Of a stretch of DNA of 64,000 bases, positions 33,917-42,743 are shown piece by piece (the stretch's first letter is position 1; the number at the start of each line of letters is the position of its first letter). The stretch is from Elusimicrobiota bacterium (lineage in GTDB: Bacteria; Elusimicrobiota; Elusimicrobia; UBA1565), in NCBI GenBank assembly GCA_041660925.1, contig JBAZVI010000002.1, positions 310,001-374,000 of the forward strand, in the 5' to 3' direction. The position numbers and the translations under genes are program-made. The notes under the pieces are model-generated. The model was given only the letters and a program-made list of their open reading frames with translations. It was not told the origin of the DNA and ran no database searches.

Positions 33917-34437
33917 GAGGGGAACACCGGCCGCGCGTCGCGGCGGTGCAGCGGCGCCAGGCGCAGGTAGGCCCGCGCGGCGCGGCGCAGCTCGCGCAGC
34001 TCCGAGGGCTTCAGCTTCCGCACGACCTTCGCCGGAGAGCCGAGCACGAGGCTCCGCGGAGGGACCCGCATGCCGCCGAGGACGAGCGCGCCGGCTCCGA
34101 CGAGGCACTCGCGGCCGATGACCGCCTCGAGGACGACGGCGCCCATGCCGATGAGCGAGCCGTCGCCGACCCGGCAGCCGTGGAGCACCGCGCGGTGCCC
34201 GACCGTGATCCCCCGTCCCAGGACGACGGGATGGCCGGCGCTGGTGTGCAGGGCGCAGAGGTCCTGGACGTTGGTCCCCTCGCCGACGAGGATGGGTTCG
34301 AGGTCTCCGCGCAGGGAGCAGAACGGCCAGACGGAGGCGCGCGCGCCGAGTCGGACGGCGCCGCAGACCTCGGCGGAGTCGTGGACGAAGGCGCTGCGGT
34401 GGAGGCGGGGGATGCGGCTTCCCAGTGCGCGGATCAT
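33913..34437 (-). CDS. Gamma-carbonic anhydrase-like left-handed beta-helix protein
   Basis: This 174-residue protein has a left-handed parallel beta-helix made of hexapeptides (VHDSAEVCGAVRLGARASVW) and the gamma-carbonic anhydrase histidine set: the histidine in CALHTSAGHP, and GHRAVLHGC with the two zinc ligands. Family members are annotated as gamma carbonic anhydrases or YrdA/PaaY-like proteins; activity is often unproven. The C-terminal helix is rich in arginine and leucine. It is the first gene of the kinase-regulator-glycosylase cluster. An AT patch (TTGTACAAAAT) about 15-25 nt upstream may hold its promoter. Confidence 0.88.
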   Translation of the reverse strand: MIRALGSRIPRLHRSAFVHDSAEVCGAVRLGARASVWPFCSLRGDLEPILVGEGTNVQDLCALHTSAGHPVVLGRGITVGHRAVLHGCRVGDGSLIGMGAVVLEAVIGRECLVGAGALVLGGMRVPPRSLVLGSPAKVVRKLKPSELRELRRAARAYLRLAPLHRRDARPVFPS

Positions 34438-34455
34438 GTCGGTGGCGCCCGCATT

Positions 34456-34486
34456 TTGTACAATCGACGGGCGAAGGGTTTATAGC
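34456..34486 (+). promoter_or_regulatory. Possible promoter of nadB-uvrA
   Basis: TTGTAC (34456-34461) is followed by TTTATAG 17-18 nt later, in the only AT-rich part of the divergent gap. The match to consensus is moderate. The ATG of nadB is at 34520, so this mRNA would have a leader of about 25-30 nt. Confidence 0.3.
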
Positions 34487-34519
34487 ATTCCCTTCCTCCT
34501 CCGTCAAATACCCCGGAAC

Positions 34520-36154
34520 ATGGATTCTTCGTCGGATTTCCTCGTCATCGGAAGCGGGATCGCGGGTCTCTCCGCGGCCCTCAAACTCTCCGAGCTCGGC
34601 ACGGTGGCCCTCGTCACGAAGAAGGCCGCCGCCGATTCGGCGACGAACTACGCGCAGGGCGGGATCGCCGCCGTCGTGGGCGAGAACGACAGCCTCGAGA
34701 GCCACGTCGCCGACACCTTGCGCACGGGCGGCGGTCTCTGCCGCGAGGGCGTCGTGCGCTCCGTCGTCGCCGACGGTCCCGCGCGCGTGAAGGAGCTCAT
34801 CGAGCTGGGCGTGCGCTTCTCCGAGAGCCGGCGCCGCCTCGACCTCGGCCTCGAGGGAGGCCACTCCCATCGCCGCGTGCTGCACGCGGGCGATTTCACG
34901 GGGAAGGAGATCGAGCGGGCGCTCGTGCAGTCGCTGCGCGCTCACCCCTCGGTCCGCCTCATCGAGAACCACGTCGCGGTGGACCTTCTCCTCGACGACA
35001 GCCCGGCGAAGATCCCGGCGGGTGAGAACCGCTGCCGCGGCGCCTACGTCCTGGACGCGGCCTCGGGGGAGGTCCGGGTCCTGCGCGCGCGGGCGACCGT
35101 GCTCGCCTGCGGCGGCGCCGGGAAGGTCTATCTCTATACGTCCAACCCCGACATCGCCACCGGCGACGGCATGGCCATGGCCTATCGCGCCGGCGTCCCT
35201 CTCGCCAACCTCGAGTTCGTGCAGTTCCATCCCACCTGCTTCTACGACCCGGGCGTGCGCGAGGAGCAGGGACGCCGCTTCCTCCTCTCCGAGGCCCTGC
35301 GCGGGGAAGGCGGCGTGCTGGTCCGCCGCGACGGGACCCGGATCATGGAGGGCGTGCACCCGCTCAAGGACCTCGCACCCCGCGACGTGGTCGCGCGCGC
35401 CATCGACGCGGAGCTCAAGCGCACCGGCGCCGAGTGCGCCTACCTCGACATGACCGCGCGGCCGCGCGACTTCCTGGAGAAGCGGTTCCCGAACATCTTC
35501 GCCCACTGTCTCGGCGCCGGCGTCGACCTCTCGAAAGACCCGATCCCCGTCGTGCCGGCCGCGCACTTCTTCTGCGGCGGCGTGGACGTCGACGGCGACG
35601 GGGCGACCGCCCTGCCCGGGCTCTACGCCATCGGCGAGACCGCGCACACGGGACTGCACGGCGCCAACCGCCTCGCCTCGAACTCCCTGCTCGAAGGAGT
35701 GGTCTTCGCCGAGCGCGTGCGCCGCCGCATCGGCCGGGACTGGGAGCGCGTCCGCGGGGACGCCCTCCCCGCCGCCGACCCCTGGCGCCCGGCCCCTTCC
35801 TCCGCGAAGCAGGAGTCCGTCTACATCCTCCAGGACTGGGACGAGATCCGGCGCCTCGTCTGGAACTTCGTCGGCATCGTGCGCAACGACCGGCGCCTCT
35901 CCAGCGCGCTCGAGCGCATGCGCATCGTCCGGCGCGAGGTCATGGAGGTCTATCGGGACTACCCGATGTCGCGCGACCTCGTCGAACTGCGCAACATCTC
36001 CCTGCTCGCGGAGCTCCTCATCGCCTCCGCCTCCTCCCGCAAGGAGAGCCGCGGCCTGCACTACAACACCGATCACCCCGAGCCGCGCGAAGCGGAGCGC
36101 CGCGACACCCTCGTGGTCCCCCGCGTCGACTGCGGCTGCTCGCGCGCCGCATGA
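34520..36154 (+). CDS. nadB: L-aspartate oxidase
   Basis: This flavoenzyme oxidises L-aspartate to iminoaspartate, the first step of de novo NAD synthesis. It has 544 residues. The FAD-binding GxGxxG is in VIGSGIAGLSAALKL (residue 8 onward), followed by SATNYAQGGIAAV, GGHSHRRVLHAGDFTG, QFHPTCFYDPG, and GLYAIGETAHTGLHGANRLASNSLLEG, all typical of NadB and of the succinate dehydrogenase flavoprotein family. The C-terminal helical domain is present. It overlaps uvrA as ATGA. The partner quinolinate synthase is not in the window. Confidence 0.95.
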   Translation: MDSSSDFLVIGSGIAGLSAALKLSELGTVALVTKKAAADSATNYAQGGIAAVVGENDSLESHVADTLRTGGGLCREGVVRSVVADGPARVKELIELGVRFSESRRRLDLGLEGGHSHRRVLHAGDFTGKEIERALVQSLRAHPSVRLIENHVAVDLLLDDSPAKIPAGENRCRGAYVLDAASGEVRVLRARATVLACGGAGKVYLYTSNPDIATGDGMAMAYRAGVPLANLEFVQFHPTCFYDPGVREEQGRRFLLSEALRGEGGVLVRRDGTRIMEGVHPLKDLAPRDVVARAIDAELKRTGAECAYLDMTARPRDFLEKRFPNIFAHCLGAGVDLSKDPIPVVPAAHFFCGGVDVDGDGATALPGLYAIGETAHTGLHGANRLASNSLLEGVVFAERVRRRIGRDWERVRGDALPAADPWRPAPSSAKQESVYILQDWDEIRRLVWNFVGIVRNDRRLSSALERMRIVRREVMEVYRDYPMSRDLVELRNISLLAELLIASASSRKESRGLHYNTDHPEPREAERRDTLVVPRVDCGCSRAA

Positions 36155-38970
36155 GCCTCGAGAACATCCGCATCGTCGGCGCGCGCCAGCACAACCTCAA
36201 AGACCTGCGCCTGGAGCTGCCGCGCGGCAAGATGACGGTGGTCACCGGGCTCTCGGGCTCGGGGAAGTCCAGCCTCGCCTTCGACACGCTCTACGCCGAG
36301 GGCCAGCGCCGCTACGTGGAGAGCCTCTCCGCCTACGCGCGGCAGTTCCTCGAGCTCATGGAGAAGCCCGACGTCGATCTCATCGAGGGGCTCTCCCCCG
36401 CCATCTCCATCGAACAGCGAAACCCCTCGCGCAACCCGCGCTCGACGGTCGCGACCGTGACCGAGCTCTACGACTACCTGCGGCTGCTCTACGCGCGCGT
36501 CGGCGTCCCCCACTGCCCGGACTGCGGGCGCCGCATCCACCCGCAGTCCGCCTCCGCCATCGTCAACGAAGTGCTCCGGACCTGCGCCGGGAAGACCGTC
36601 GCGGTCTATTCCCCCCTCGTGCGCGGCCGCCAGGGGACCTACGAGGAGCTCTTCGCCCGGCTCAAGCGTTCCGGCTTCGCCCGGGTGCGGGTGGACGGGA
36701 AGGTCCACGAGCTCGACGCGGTCCCCAAGCTCAAGCGCTACGACAAGCACACCGTGGAGCTCCTCGTCGACCTCCTGGAGGTCTCGGCCGGGGAGCGCGA
36801 GCGCCTCGCCGACTCCGTGGAGATCGCCCTCAAGGAAGCGAAAGGCCTGGTCGCGGTCGACGACCGCCTCTTCTCGGAGCACCACGCCTGCGCGCACTGC
36901 GGCGTCAGCCTCCCCGAGCTCGAGCCGCGCCTCTTCTCCTTCAACTCGCCCTACGGCGCCTGCCCGGAGTGCGCGGGCCTCGGGGTGAAGACCATCGTAG
37001 ACGTCGACCTCGTCGTCCCCGACCCCGCGCTCTCCGTGCGCGACGGGGCTCTGGCCGCCTGGTCCGACCCGGTGACGACGCGCACGCACCGCTGGAAGCG
37101 TTCCTGGTCGGGCTACTACGACGAGATCCTCGAGCAGGTCTGCCGCCAGCAGGGCATCCCGCTCGACCGCCCCTTCAAGGAGCTCAGCGCCGCCCAGCGC
37201 GAGATCCTCCTCAACGGCGGCGGCACCTACAAGGCCTCCTGGGCGAAGAACCCCTCCGAGTTCGAGGGGGTCGTGAAGAACCTCGAACGCCGCATCGCCG
37301 AGACCGAGTCCGACTTCGTCCGCGAGGAGATCCGCCAGCGCTTCATGCGCGACATCGGCTGCCCGCTCTGCAAGGGCGCCCGGCTCAAGAAGGAGGCCTG
37401 GGCGGTGAAGGTGGGAGGGCTCCCCATCATCGACGTCGTGCGCATGTCCGTGGCGAAGAGCCACGAGTTCTTCCGCGCCCTCGAGCTCGGGCCCAAGGAG
37501 AAGGTCATCGCGCGCCAGATCCTCAAGGAGGTCCTCTCCCGCCTCGAGTTCCTGCGCAACGTCGGCCTCGACTACCTCACCCTCGACCGCCGCTCCGAGA
37601 CTCTCGCCGGCGGCGAGGCCCAGCGCATCCATCTCGCCACGCAGATCGGCTCCGGCCTCACCGGCGTCCTCTACGTGCTCGACGAGCCCTCCATCGGCCT
37701 GCACGCCCGCGACAACACCCGTCTGCTCGCCACGCTCAAGCGCCTGCGCGACATCGGGAACACCCTGGTCGTCGTGGAGCACGACGAGGAGACCATCCGC
37801 GCCTCGGACTGGGTCGTCGACCTCGGCCCGGGCGCCGGCGTGCACGGTGGACGCATCGTCGCCGAGGGCCCGGTCGAGACGATCCTCCGCTCGAAGGACT
37901 CGCTGACCGCCCGCTACCTCAACGGCGAGCTCTCCGTGCGCGCTCGCGCCGAGCGCCGCGCGGGCTCCGGCCGCGCGCTGCGCATCCTCGGCGCGCGGCA
38001 GTTCAACCTCCAGGGCATCGACGTGACGATCCCGCTGGGGACCTTCGCCTGCGTGACGGGCGTCTCGGGCTCGGGGAAGTCCACCCTCGTGCACGAGGTC
38101 CTCTACAAGGCGCTCGCGAGGAAGCTCCACGGCGCGAAGGAGGAGCCGGGCCGGCACAAGAGCATCGAGGGGATCGAGCACATCGACAAGGTCGTCGTCG
38201 TGGACCAGTCGCCGATCGGCCGCACCCCGCGCTCGAACCCGGCGACCTACACCGGCTTCTTCACCCACATCCGGGAGCTCTTCTCGCAGGTCCCCGAGGC
38301 GCGCCGGCGCGGCTACGGCCCCGGCCGCTTCTCGTTCAACGTGAAGGGCGGCCGCTGCGAGGCCTGCAGCGGCGATGGGACGCTGCGCACGCCGATGCAG
38401 TTCCTCCCCGACGTCTACGTGAAATGCGAGGAGTGCGACGGCCAGCGCTTCAACGAGGAGACGCTGCAGGTGCGCTACAAGGGGAGGAGCATCGCCGAAG
38501 TCCTGCGCATGACGGTGGAGGAGGCCTTCGTCTTCTTCGCGGCCGTCCCGGCCCTCGAGCGCGCGCTCAAGACCCTCAACGACGTCGGTCTCTCCTACGT
38601 CCAGATCGGTCAGGCGGCCACGACCCTCTCCGGCGGCGAGGCCCAGCGCGTGAAGCTCGCCACGGAGCTCGGCCGCCGGGCCACCGGGCGCACGCTCTAC
38701 ATCCTCGACGAACCCACGACCGGGCTCCATTTCCACGACGTCGCGAAGCTCCTCGACGTGCTCCACCGCCTCGTGGACGCCGGCAACACCGTGCTCGTCA
38801 TCGAGCACAACCTCGACGTCGTGAAGACCTCGGACTGGGTCGTGGACCTCGGCCCCGAGGGCGGCGACGGCGGGGGCCGCCTCGTCGCCGCCGGGACGCC
38901 CGAGAAGGTCGCCGCGGTCGCGGCGTCCCACACCGGCCGCTACCTCAAGCCTCTCCTCGCCGCACGATAA
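36151..38970 (+). CDS. uvrA: UvrABC excision nuclease subunit A
   Basis: This is the damage-recognition ATPase of nucleotide excision repair. It has 939 residues. There are two ABC modules, with Walker A GLSGSGKSS (about residue 33) and GVSGSGKST (about residue 640), signatures TLAGGEAQRI and TLSGGEAQRV, and Walker B regions YVLDEPSIGLH and YILDEPTTGLH. Zinc-binding cysteine pairs are seen near residues 120-130 (CPDCG), 248-275 (CAHCG, CPECAG) and 740-770 (CEACSGDG, CEECDG). It is coupled to nadB by ATGA and ends with a series of hairpins. Confidence 0.97.
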   Translation: MSLENIRIVGARQHNLKDLRLELPRGKMTVVTGLSGSGKSSLAFDTLYAEGQRRYVESLSAYARQFLELMEKPDVDLIEGLSPAISIEQRNPSRNPRSTVATVTELYDYLRLLYARVGVPHCPDCGRRIHPQSASAIVNEVLRTCAGKTVAVYSPLVRGRQGTYEELFARLKRSGFARVRVDGKVHELDAVPKLKRYDKHTVELLVDLLEVSAGERERLADSVEIALKEAKGLVAVDDRLFSEHHACAHCGVSLPELEPRLFSFNSPYGACPECAGLGVKTIVDVDLVVPDPALSVRDGALAAWSDPVTTRTHRWKRSWSGYYDEILEQVCRQQGIPLDRPFKELSAAQREILLNGGGTYKASWAKNPSEFEGVVKNLERRIAETESDFVREEIRQRFMRDIGCPLCKGARLKKEAWAVKVGGLPIIDVVRMSVAKSHEFFRALELGPKEKVIARQILKEVLSRLEFLRNVGLDYLTLDRRSETLAGGEAQRIHLATQIGSGLTGVLYVLDEPSIGLHARDNTRLLATLKRLRDIGNTLVVVEHDEETIRASDWVVDLGPGAGVHGGRIVAEGPVETILRSKDSLTARYLNGELSVRARAERRAGSGRALRILGARQFNLQGIDVTIPLGTFACVTGVSGSGKSTLVHEVLYKALARKLHGAKEEPGRHKSIEGIEHIDKVVVVDQSPIGRTPRSNPATYTGFFTHIRELFSQVPEARRRGYGPGRFSFNVKGGRCEACSGDGTLRTPMQFLPDVYVKCEECDGQRFNEETLQVRYKGRSIAEVLRMTVEEAFVFFAAVPALERALKTLNDVGLSYVQIGQAATTLSGGEAQRVKLATELGRRATGRTLYILDEPTTGLHFHDVAKLLDVLHRLVDAGNTVLVIEHNLDVVKTSDWVVDLGPEGGDGGGRLVAAGTPEKVAAVAASHTGRYLKPLLAAR

Positions 38971-39036
38971 GCGGCGAGGAGCTCGTCTCGCGAGCTCAGC
39001 ACGAGAAGCGCTCCGCGCTTCTCGTGTTATTTCTTT
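38954..39036 (+). terminator. Three hairpins ending uvrA, the last one an intrinsic terminator
   Basis: Hairpin 1 (38954-38963 with 38971-38980) is a perfect 10-bp stem around the uvrA stop codon. Hairpin 2 has arms GAGCTCG and CGAGCTC, just after it. Hairpin 3 (39000-39010 with 39016-39026), with arms CACGAGAAGCG and CGCTTCTCGTG and a 5-nt loop, is followed by TTATTTCTTTT and is a good intrinsic terminator. The convergent peptidase gene ends inside its T-run. Confidence 0.8.
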
Positions 39037-39944
39037 TCGTCGGGGAGGAGGCTGCGGAAGCCGAAGCCCCGGAAGCCCGTCGCCTTCAGGGCGGCCCCCC
39101 TCGTCGATGCGGGCTGCACGACGGAGGCCGAAGGCGCCCGCAGCGAGCCCTGCGGGCGCGTGCCGGGCAGGCGGAGCCAGTCCATCCAGGCCGTCTGGAG
39201 CTTGTCGACGGAGGGATAGCGGTAGACGAGCCAGAGCGACTCGCGCAGGTCCTTCCCGTTGCGCAGCTGGCCGCAGAAGTTGAAGAACTGCTGGCGGGAG
39301 TGACGGCGGTACAGGAAGTAGACCACCGAGTAGGCCTGCGCGTACCAGCGGGAGACGGCCTCCGAGGTCTTGAGGTCTTCGGAGGGGTTGACGCGGAAGA
39401 AGCTCTCCAGCTTGAGGGCCCCTCCGTCGGCGAAGATCCCCATCGCGCGGTACCAGTCGGAGTCCTGCGCGTCCTTGGGATCCGTCTCCTCGAGCATCGC
39501 CAGCCCCTCGTTGAGCCAGACGGGCGGCTTGCGGCGCGTCTCCCCCCAGTAGCTCTCGAAGAAGAGGTGCGAGAGCTCGTGGCCGAGGACCTCGAAGAGC
39601 TTCCCTTTAGGGGGCTGCTCGTAGGTCGCGACGACGCGCTGATCGTAGAGCGCGATCCCGTTGGACCACGATGGGGGGCGCAGCTCCCCGGACGCGTAGG
39701 CCTTGCGGCCGGAATAGACGAGGATCTTCACGCGCTCCTTGGCCATCCAGGGGGCGAACATCGACAGGTCCATGCGCAGGCGGTTGTGGATGCGCTCGAG
39801 CTCCAGCGTGAGCCCCGCCGGCGCGAAGGGCGACTGGTGGTAGAGCTCGAAATGCGGGGACATCGCCGTGGAGAAGCCGGCCGTGTCGAGGGCCCGGGCC
39901 GGGAGGGCGCAGAGGAGCAGGAGGAGAAGGGTCGGCGGGAGCAT
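39027..39944 (-). CDS. Secreted gluzincin-type metallopeptidase (peptidase MA-like)
   Basis: This 305-residue protein has a signal peptide (LLLLLLCALPARA) and a zinc-metallopeptidase core. The HELSH motif (HExxH) in EVLGHELSHLFFE is followed about 20 residues later by WLNEGLAML, whose glutamate is the third ligand in gluzincins. This order matches the peptidase MA group. The C-terminal 50 residues are a linker-like tail. The start at 39944 puts the signal peptide at the N-terminus; an upstream in-frame TTG at 39983 would add 13 residues. It is predicted to be periplasmic. The substrate is unknown. Confidence 0.82.
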   Translation of the reverse strand: MLPPTLLLLLLCALPARALDTAGFSTAMSPHFELYHQSPFAPAGLTLELERIHNRLRMDLSMFAPWMAKERVKILVYSGRKAYASGELRPPSWSNGIALYDQRVVATYEQPPKGKLFEVLGHELSHLFFESYWGETRRKPPVWLNEGLAMLEETDPKDAQDSDWYRAMGIFADGGALKLESFFRVNPSEDLKTSEAVSRWYAQAYSVVYFLYRRHSRQQFFNFCGQLRNGKDLRESLWLVYRYPSVDKLQTAWMDWLRLPGTRPQGSLRAPSASVVQPASTRGAALKATGFRGFGFRSLLPDEKK

Positions 39945-40024
39945 GGGACGCCATATTGGAGCAGGCGCATCCCGTTCTGTCAACCCGTGGGCGCATATAT
40001 ATATCGTACGGGACGCGCGTTTGG

Positions 40025-40036
40025 TAGAATAGGTCC
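40025..40036 (+). promoter_or_regulatory. Leaderless-type promoter of the hpn cluster
   Basis: TAGAAT (40025-40030), exactly 6 nt, then ATG at 40037. This is identical in hexamer and spacing to the HD-domain gene at 2579. A TATATATATAT run lies further up (39995-40004). Confidence 0.5.
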
Positions 40037-41518
40037 ATGGATACCCTGAGAACGCTGTTCCTCAACCCGCCCTCCTTCGAGGGCTTCGACGGAGGCGCCG
40101 GCGCGCGCTATCAGGCCCGCCGCGAGATCCGCTCCTTCTGGTATCCGACCTGGCTGGCGCAGCCGGCCGCCCTCATCCCGAACAGCAAGCTCATCGACGC
40201 CCCCGCCGACGGGCTCGCGGTCGAGGACGTCGTGCAGATGGCCAAGGGCTTCGACCTCTGCATCCTGCACACCTCCACCCCCTCCCTCGCCAATGACGCC
40301 CGCGTCGCCGCGCGCCTGAAGGAGGCCAATCCGCGCATGCGCGTGGGCCTCGTCGGCGCCCATGCCGCCGTCCTCCCCGCCGAGACCCTCGCCGCCGCGC
40401 CCGCCGTCGACTTCGTCGCGCGCGAGGAGTTCGACTATACGCTCCTCGAGATCGCCCAGGGGCGGCCCTACGCCGAGGTGGACGGGATCTCCTACCGCGA
40501 GAACGGGGGGGTCCGGCACAACAAGGACCGGGCCCTCATCGCCGACATGGACGCCCTGCCCGACGTCGTGGACGTCTACAAGCGCGACCTGACCGTCGAG
40601 AACTACTACATCGGCTACCTCAAGCATCCCTACGTCTCGCTCTACACCGGCCGCGGCTGCCCGGCGCGCTGCACCTTCTGCCTCTGGCCGCAGACCGTCG
40701 GGGGCCGCACCTACCGCGTGCAGAGCCCCGAGCGCGTCCTGCGCCAGATGGCCCGCGCGAAGGAGCTCTTCCCCCAGGCGAAGGAGTTCTTCTTCGACGA
40801 CGACACCTTCACCGCCGACCTTCCCCGCGCCGTGGAGATCGCCAAGGGGCTGGGGAAGCTGGGCATCTCCTGGTCCTGCAACTCCCGCGCGAACGTGCCG
40901 CACGACCACATCCGGATCTTCAAGGACAACGGCCTGCGCCTCTTCCTCGTCGGCTACGAGTCCGGCAACCAGGAGATCCTCAACAACGTGAAGAAGGGCG
41001 TCCGGCTCGACGTCGCGCGCCGCTTCACGAAGGACTGCCGCAAGCTGGGCGTGACCATCCACGGGACCTTCATCCTCGGCCTCCCCGGCGAGACGAAGAC
41101 GACCATCGACGAGACCATCCGCTACGCCTGCGACCTCGACGTGGACACCATCCAGGTCTCCCTCGCCGCGCCCTATCCGGGCACCGAGCTCTACAGCCAG
41201 GCGATCCACAACGGCTGGCTGGTCCAGGACACGGAGAAGGGCTCGCTCGTGGGCGACGACGGGACGCAGACCAGCCTGCTGAGCTACCCCGGCCTCCCCT
41301 CCGACGAGATCAGCCGCGGGCTCAACCGCATGTACAGCCGCTTCTACTTCCGCCCCAGCCCCATCGCCCGCATGCTCGTGGCCATGGCCAAGGACCCGCA
41401 GGAGCGCCGGCGCCGCCTGCGCGAAGGCCGCGAGTTCCTCCGCTTCCTGTGGGGCCGACCGGACGTCCAGCGCGCAGGGAAAGAGTGCCCTTCCTGCCGG
41501 GAGAAGCTCCCGAGCTGA
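40037..41518 (+). CDS. hpnJ: B12-binding radical SAM protein HpnJ
   Basis: This 493-residue radical SAM enzyme is very similar to HpnJ across its length. It has the N-terminal NPPSFEGFDGGAGARYQA, SFWYPTWLAQPA, a cobalamin-binding-like domain (residues 40-150), the cluster motif GCPARCTFCLWPQTVGG (CxxxCxxC near residue 210), EFFFDDDTFT and HGTFILGLPGETK. In bacteria that make bacteriohopanetetrol cyclitol ether, HpnJ carries out ring contraction of the amino-sugar head group after HpnI and HpnK. It is the first gene of the cluster. No squalene-hopene cyclase or hpnH is in the window, so the lipid carrier is not proven to be a hopanoid. Confidence 0.92.
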   Translation: MDTLRTLFLNPPSFEGFDGGAGARYQARREIRSFWYPTWLAQPAALIPNSKLIDAPADGLAVEDVVQMAKGFDLCILHTSTPSLANDARVAARLKEANPRMRVGLVGAHAAVLPAETLAAAPAVDFVAREEFDYTLLEIAQGRPYAEVDGISYRENGGVRHNKDRALIADMDALPDVVDVYKRDLTVENYYIGYLKHPYVSLYTGRGCPARCTFCLWPQTVGGRTYRVQSPERVLRQMARAKELFPQAKEFFFDDDTFTADLPRAVEIAKGLGKLGISWSCNSRANVPHDHIRIFKDNGLRLFLVGYESGNQEILNNVKKGVRLDVARRFTKDCRKLGVTIHGTFILGLPGETKTTIDETIRYACDLDVDTIQVSLAAPYPGTELYSQAIHNGWLVQDTEKGSLVGDDGTQTSLLSYPGLPSDEISRGLNRMYSRFYFRPSPIARMLVAMAKDPQERRRRLREGREFLRFLWGRPDVQRAGKECPSCREKLPS

Positions 41519-41525
41519 GCTCTCC

Positions 41526-42743
41526 GTGCAAGGACTCCTGCCCGCGGCGCTCTCCTCGCTCCCCCTGCTCCGGCCGTCCTTCGGCGCGCTCGCCTGCGCC
41601 AGCGCGGTCTTCACCGTCGGCTTCTCGCTCTACGCCCTCGCCGCGGCCCCGCGTCTGCTGCGCCGCCGCCCGCACGCGAAGGGCCCCGAGCCGACGCCCC
41701 CCGTCACGATCCTCAAGCCCATCAAAGGCCTCGACCGCGAGATGGAGGAGAACCTCTCCGGCTTCCTCGAGCAGGATTACCCGCGCTATCAGGTCGTCTT
41801 CTGCCTCCAGGACGCCGACGACCCGGCCCGGCCGCTGCTCGAGCGCCTCAAGGCCGCGCACCCGCAAGTCGAGGTCGACATCGTCGTCTCCCGCGGACGG
41901 ATCGGGTACAACCCCAAGATCAACAACCTCTCCAATTCGACGCCCTTCATCCGCCACGACCTGCTCATGATCTCGGACTCCGACGTCCGGGTCGAGCCCG
42001 ACTTCCTGCGCCGCGTCGTCCGCCCCCTCGAGGACCACCGCGTCGCCCTCGTCACCTGCTTCTACCAGTCTCAGCGGGCCTCCGGCGCGGGAGCGATCCT
42101 CGAGTCCCTCTCCATCAACGCGCATTTCCTCCCCCAGGCGCTGGCCGCGGCCGCCGGCGGGATGCGCTTCGCGATGGGCGCGGTGATGCTCGTGCGCCGC
42201 GCCGCCTTCGACCGCATCGGGGGCTTCTCCGCGCTCAGCCACCACCTCGCCGACGACTTCCTCCTCGGGCATCTCCTCCAGGCGCAGGGCTGGCGCATCG
42301 CCGTCGCGGACGTCGTCGTCGCTTCCGTCCCCGACGAGTGGAGCATCCCGGAGCACATCCACCATCTCGTGCGCTGGGCGCGCACCATCCGCATCTGTCA
42401 TCCGAGCGGCTACCTCGGCAGCGGGATCCTCTACGGCTTCCCCCTCCTCCTCCTCGACATCCTCCTCTTCGGCCCTTCCCCGTGGAAGGTCCAGCTCCTG
42501 CTGCTCTCGGCCCTGGCGCGCGCCGCTCTGGTCGCCCGCCTGCACATGGCCTGGCTCGGGAACCGGGAGATCCTGCGCCAGCTCCCGCTCCTGCCCGTGA
42601 GCGACTGCATCCAGTTCGCCGCCTGGCTGGGCGGCTTCCGTTCCCACCGGGTCCACTGGCGCGGAGAGACCTACGCGCTGCGCGCCAACGGCCGTCTCGA
42701 GCCGCTGGGCGGCCCTGCCGAGGGCCTGGCGGCCGCCCTCTGA
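41526..42743 (+). CDS. hpnI: Glycosyltransferase HpnI (ceramide glucosyltransferase-like)
   Basis: This 405-residue family 2 glycosyltransferase of the ceramide-glucosyltransferase type starts at GTG 41526. It has a transmembrane segment at residues 20-40, then VTILKPIKGLDREMEENL, DADDP, the metal-binding DSDVRVEP, ADDFLLGHLL, and HHLVRWARTIR (the R/QxxRW-like acceptor motif). Two more hydrophobic segments are C-terminal. In hopanoid producers HpnI adds N-acetylglucosamine to bacteriohopanetetrol. The gene stop overlaps the next gene start (TGATG). Confidence 0.9.
   Translation: MQGLLPAALSSLPLLRPSFGALACASAVFTVGFSLYALAAAPRLLRRRPHAKGPEPTPPVTILKPIKGLDREMEENLSGFLEQDYPRYQVVFCLQDADDPARPLLERLKAAHPQVEVDIVVSRGRIGYNPKINNLSNSTPFIRHDLLMISDSDVRVEPDFLRRVVRPLEDHRVALVTCFYQSQRASGAGAILESLSINAHFLPQALAAAAGGMRFAMGAVMLVRRAAFDRIGGFSALSHHLADDFLLGHLLQAQGWRIAVADVVVASVPDEWSIPEHIHHLVRWARTIRICHPSGYLGSGILYGFPLLLLDILLFGPSPWKVQLLLLSALARAALVARLHMAWLGNREILRQLPLLPVSDCIQFAAWLGGFRSHRVHWRGETYALRANGRLEPLGGPAEGLAAAL

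Noticed and set aside
39978..39983. TTGACA on the minus strand as -35 of the peptidase gene
   Set aside because: The best following -10-like hexamer is poorly spaced and almost on the ATG; the signal is too weak to list as a promoter.
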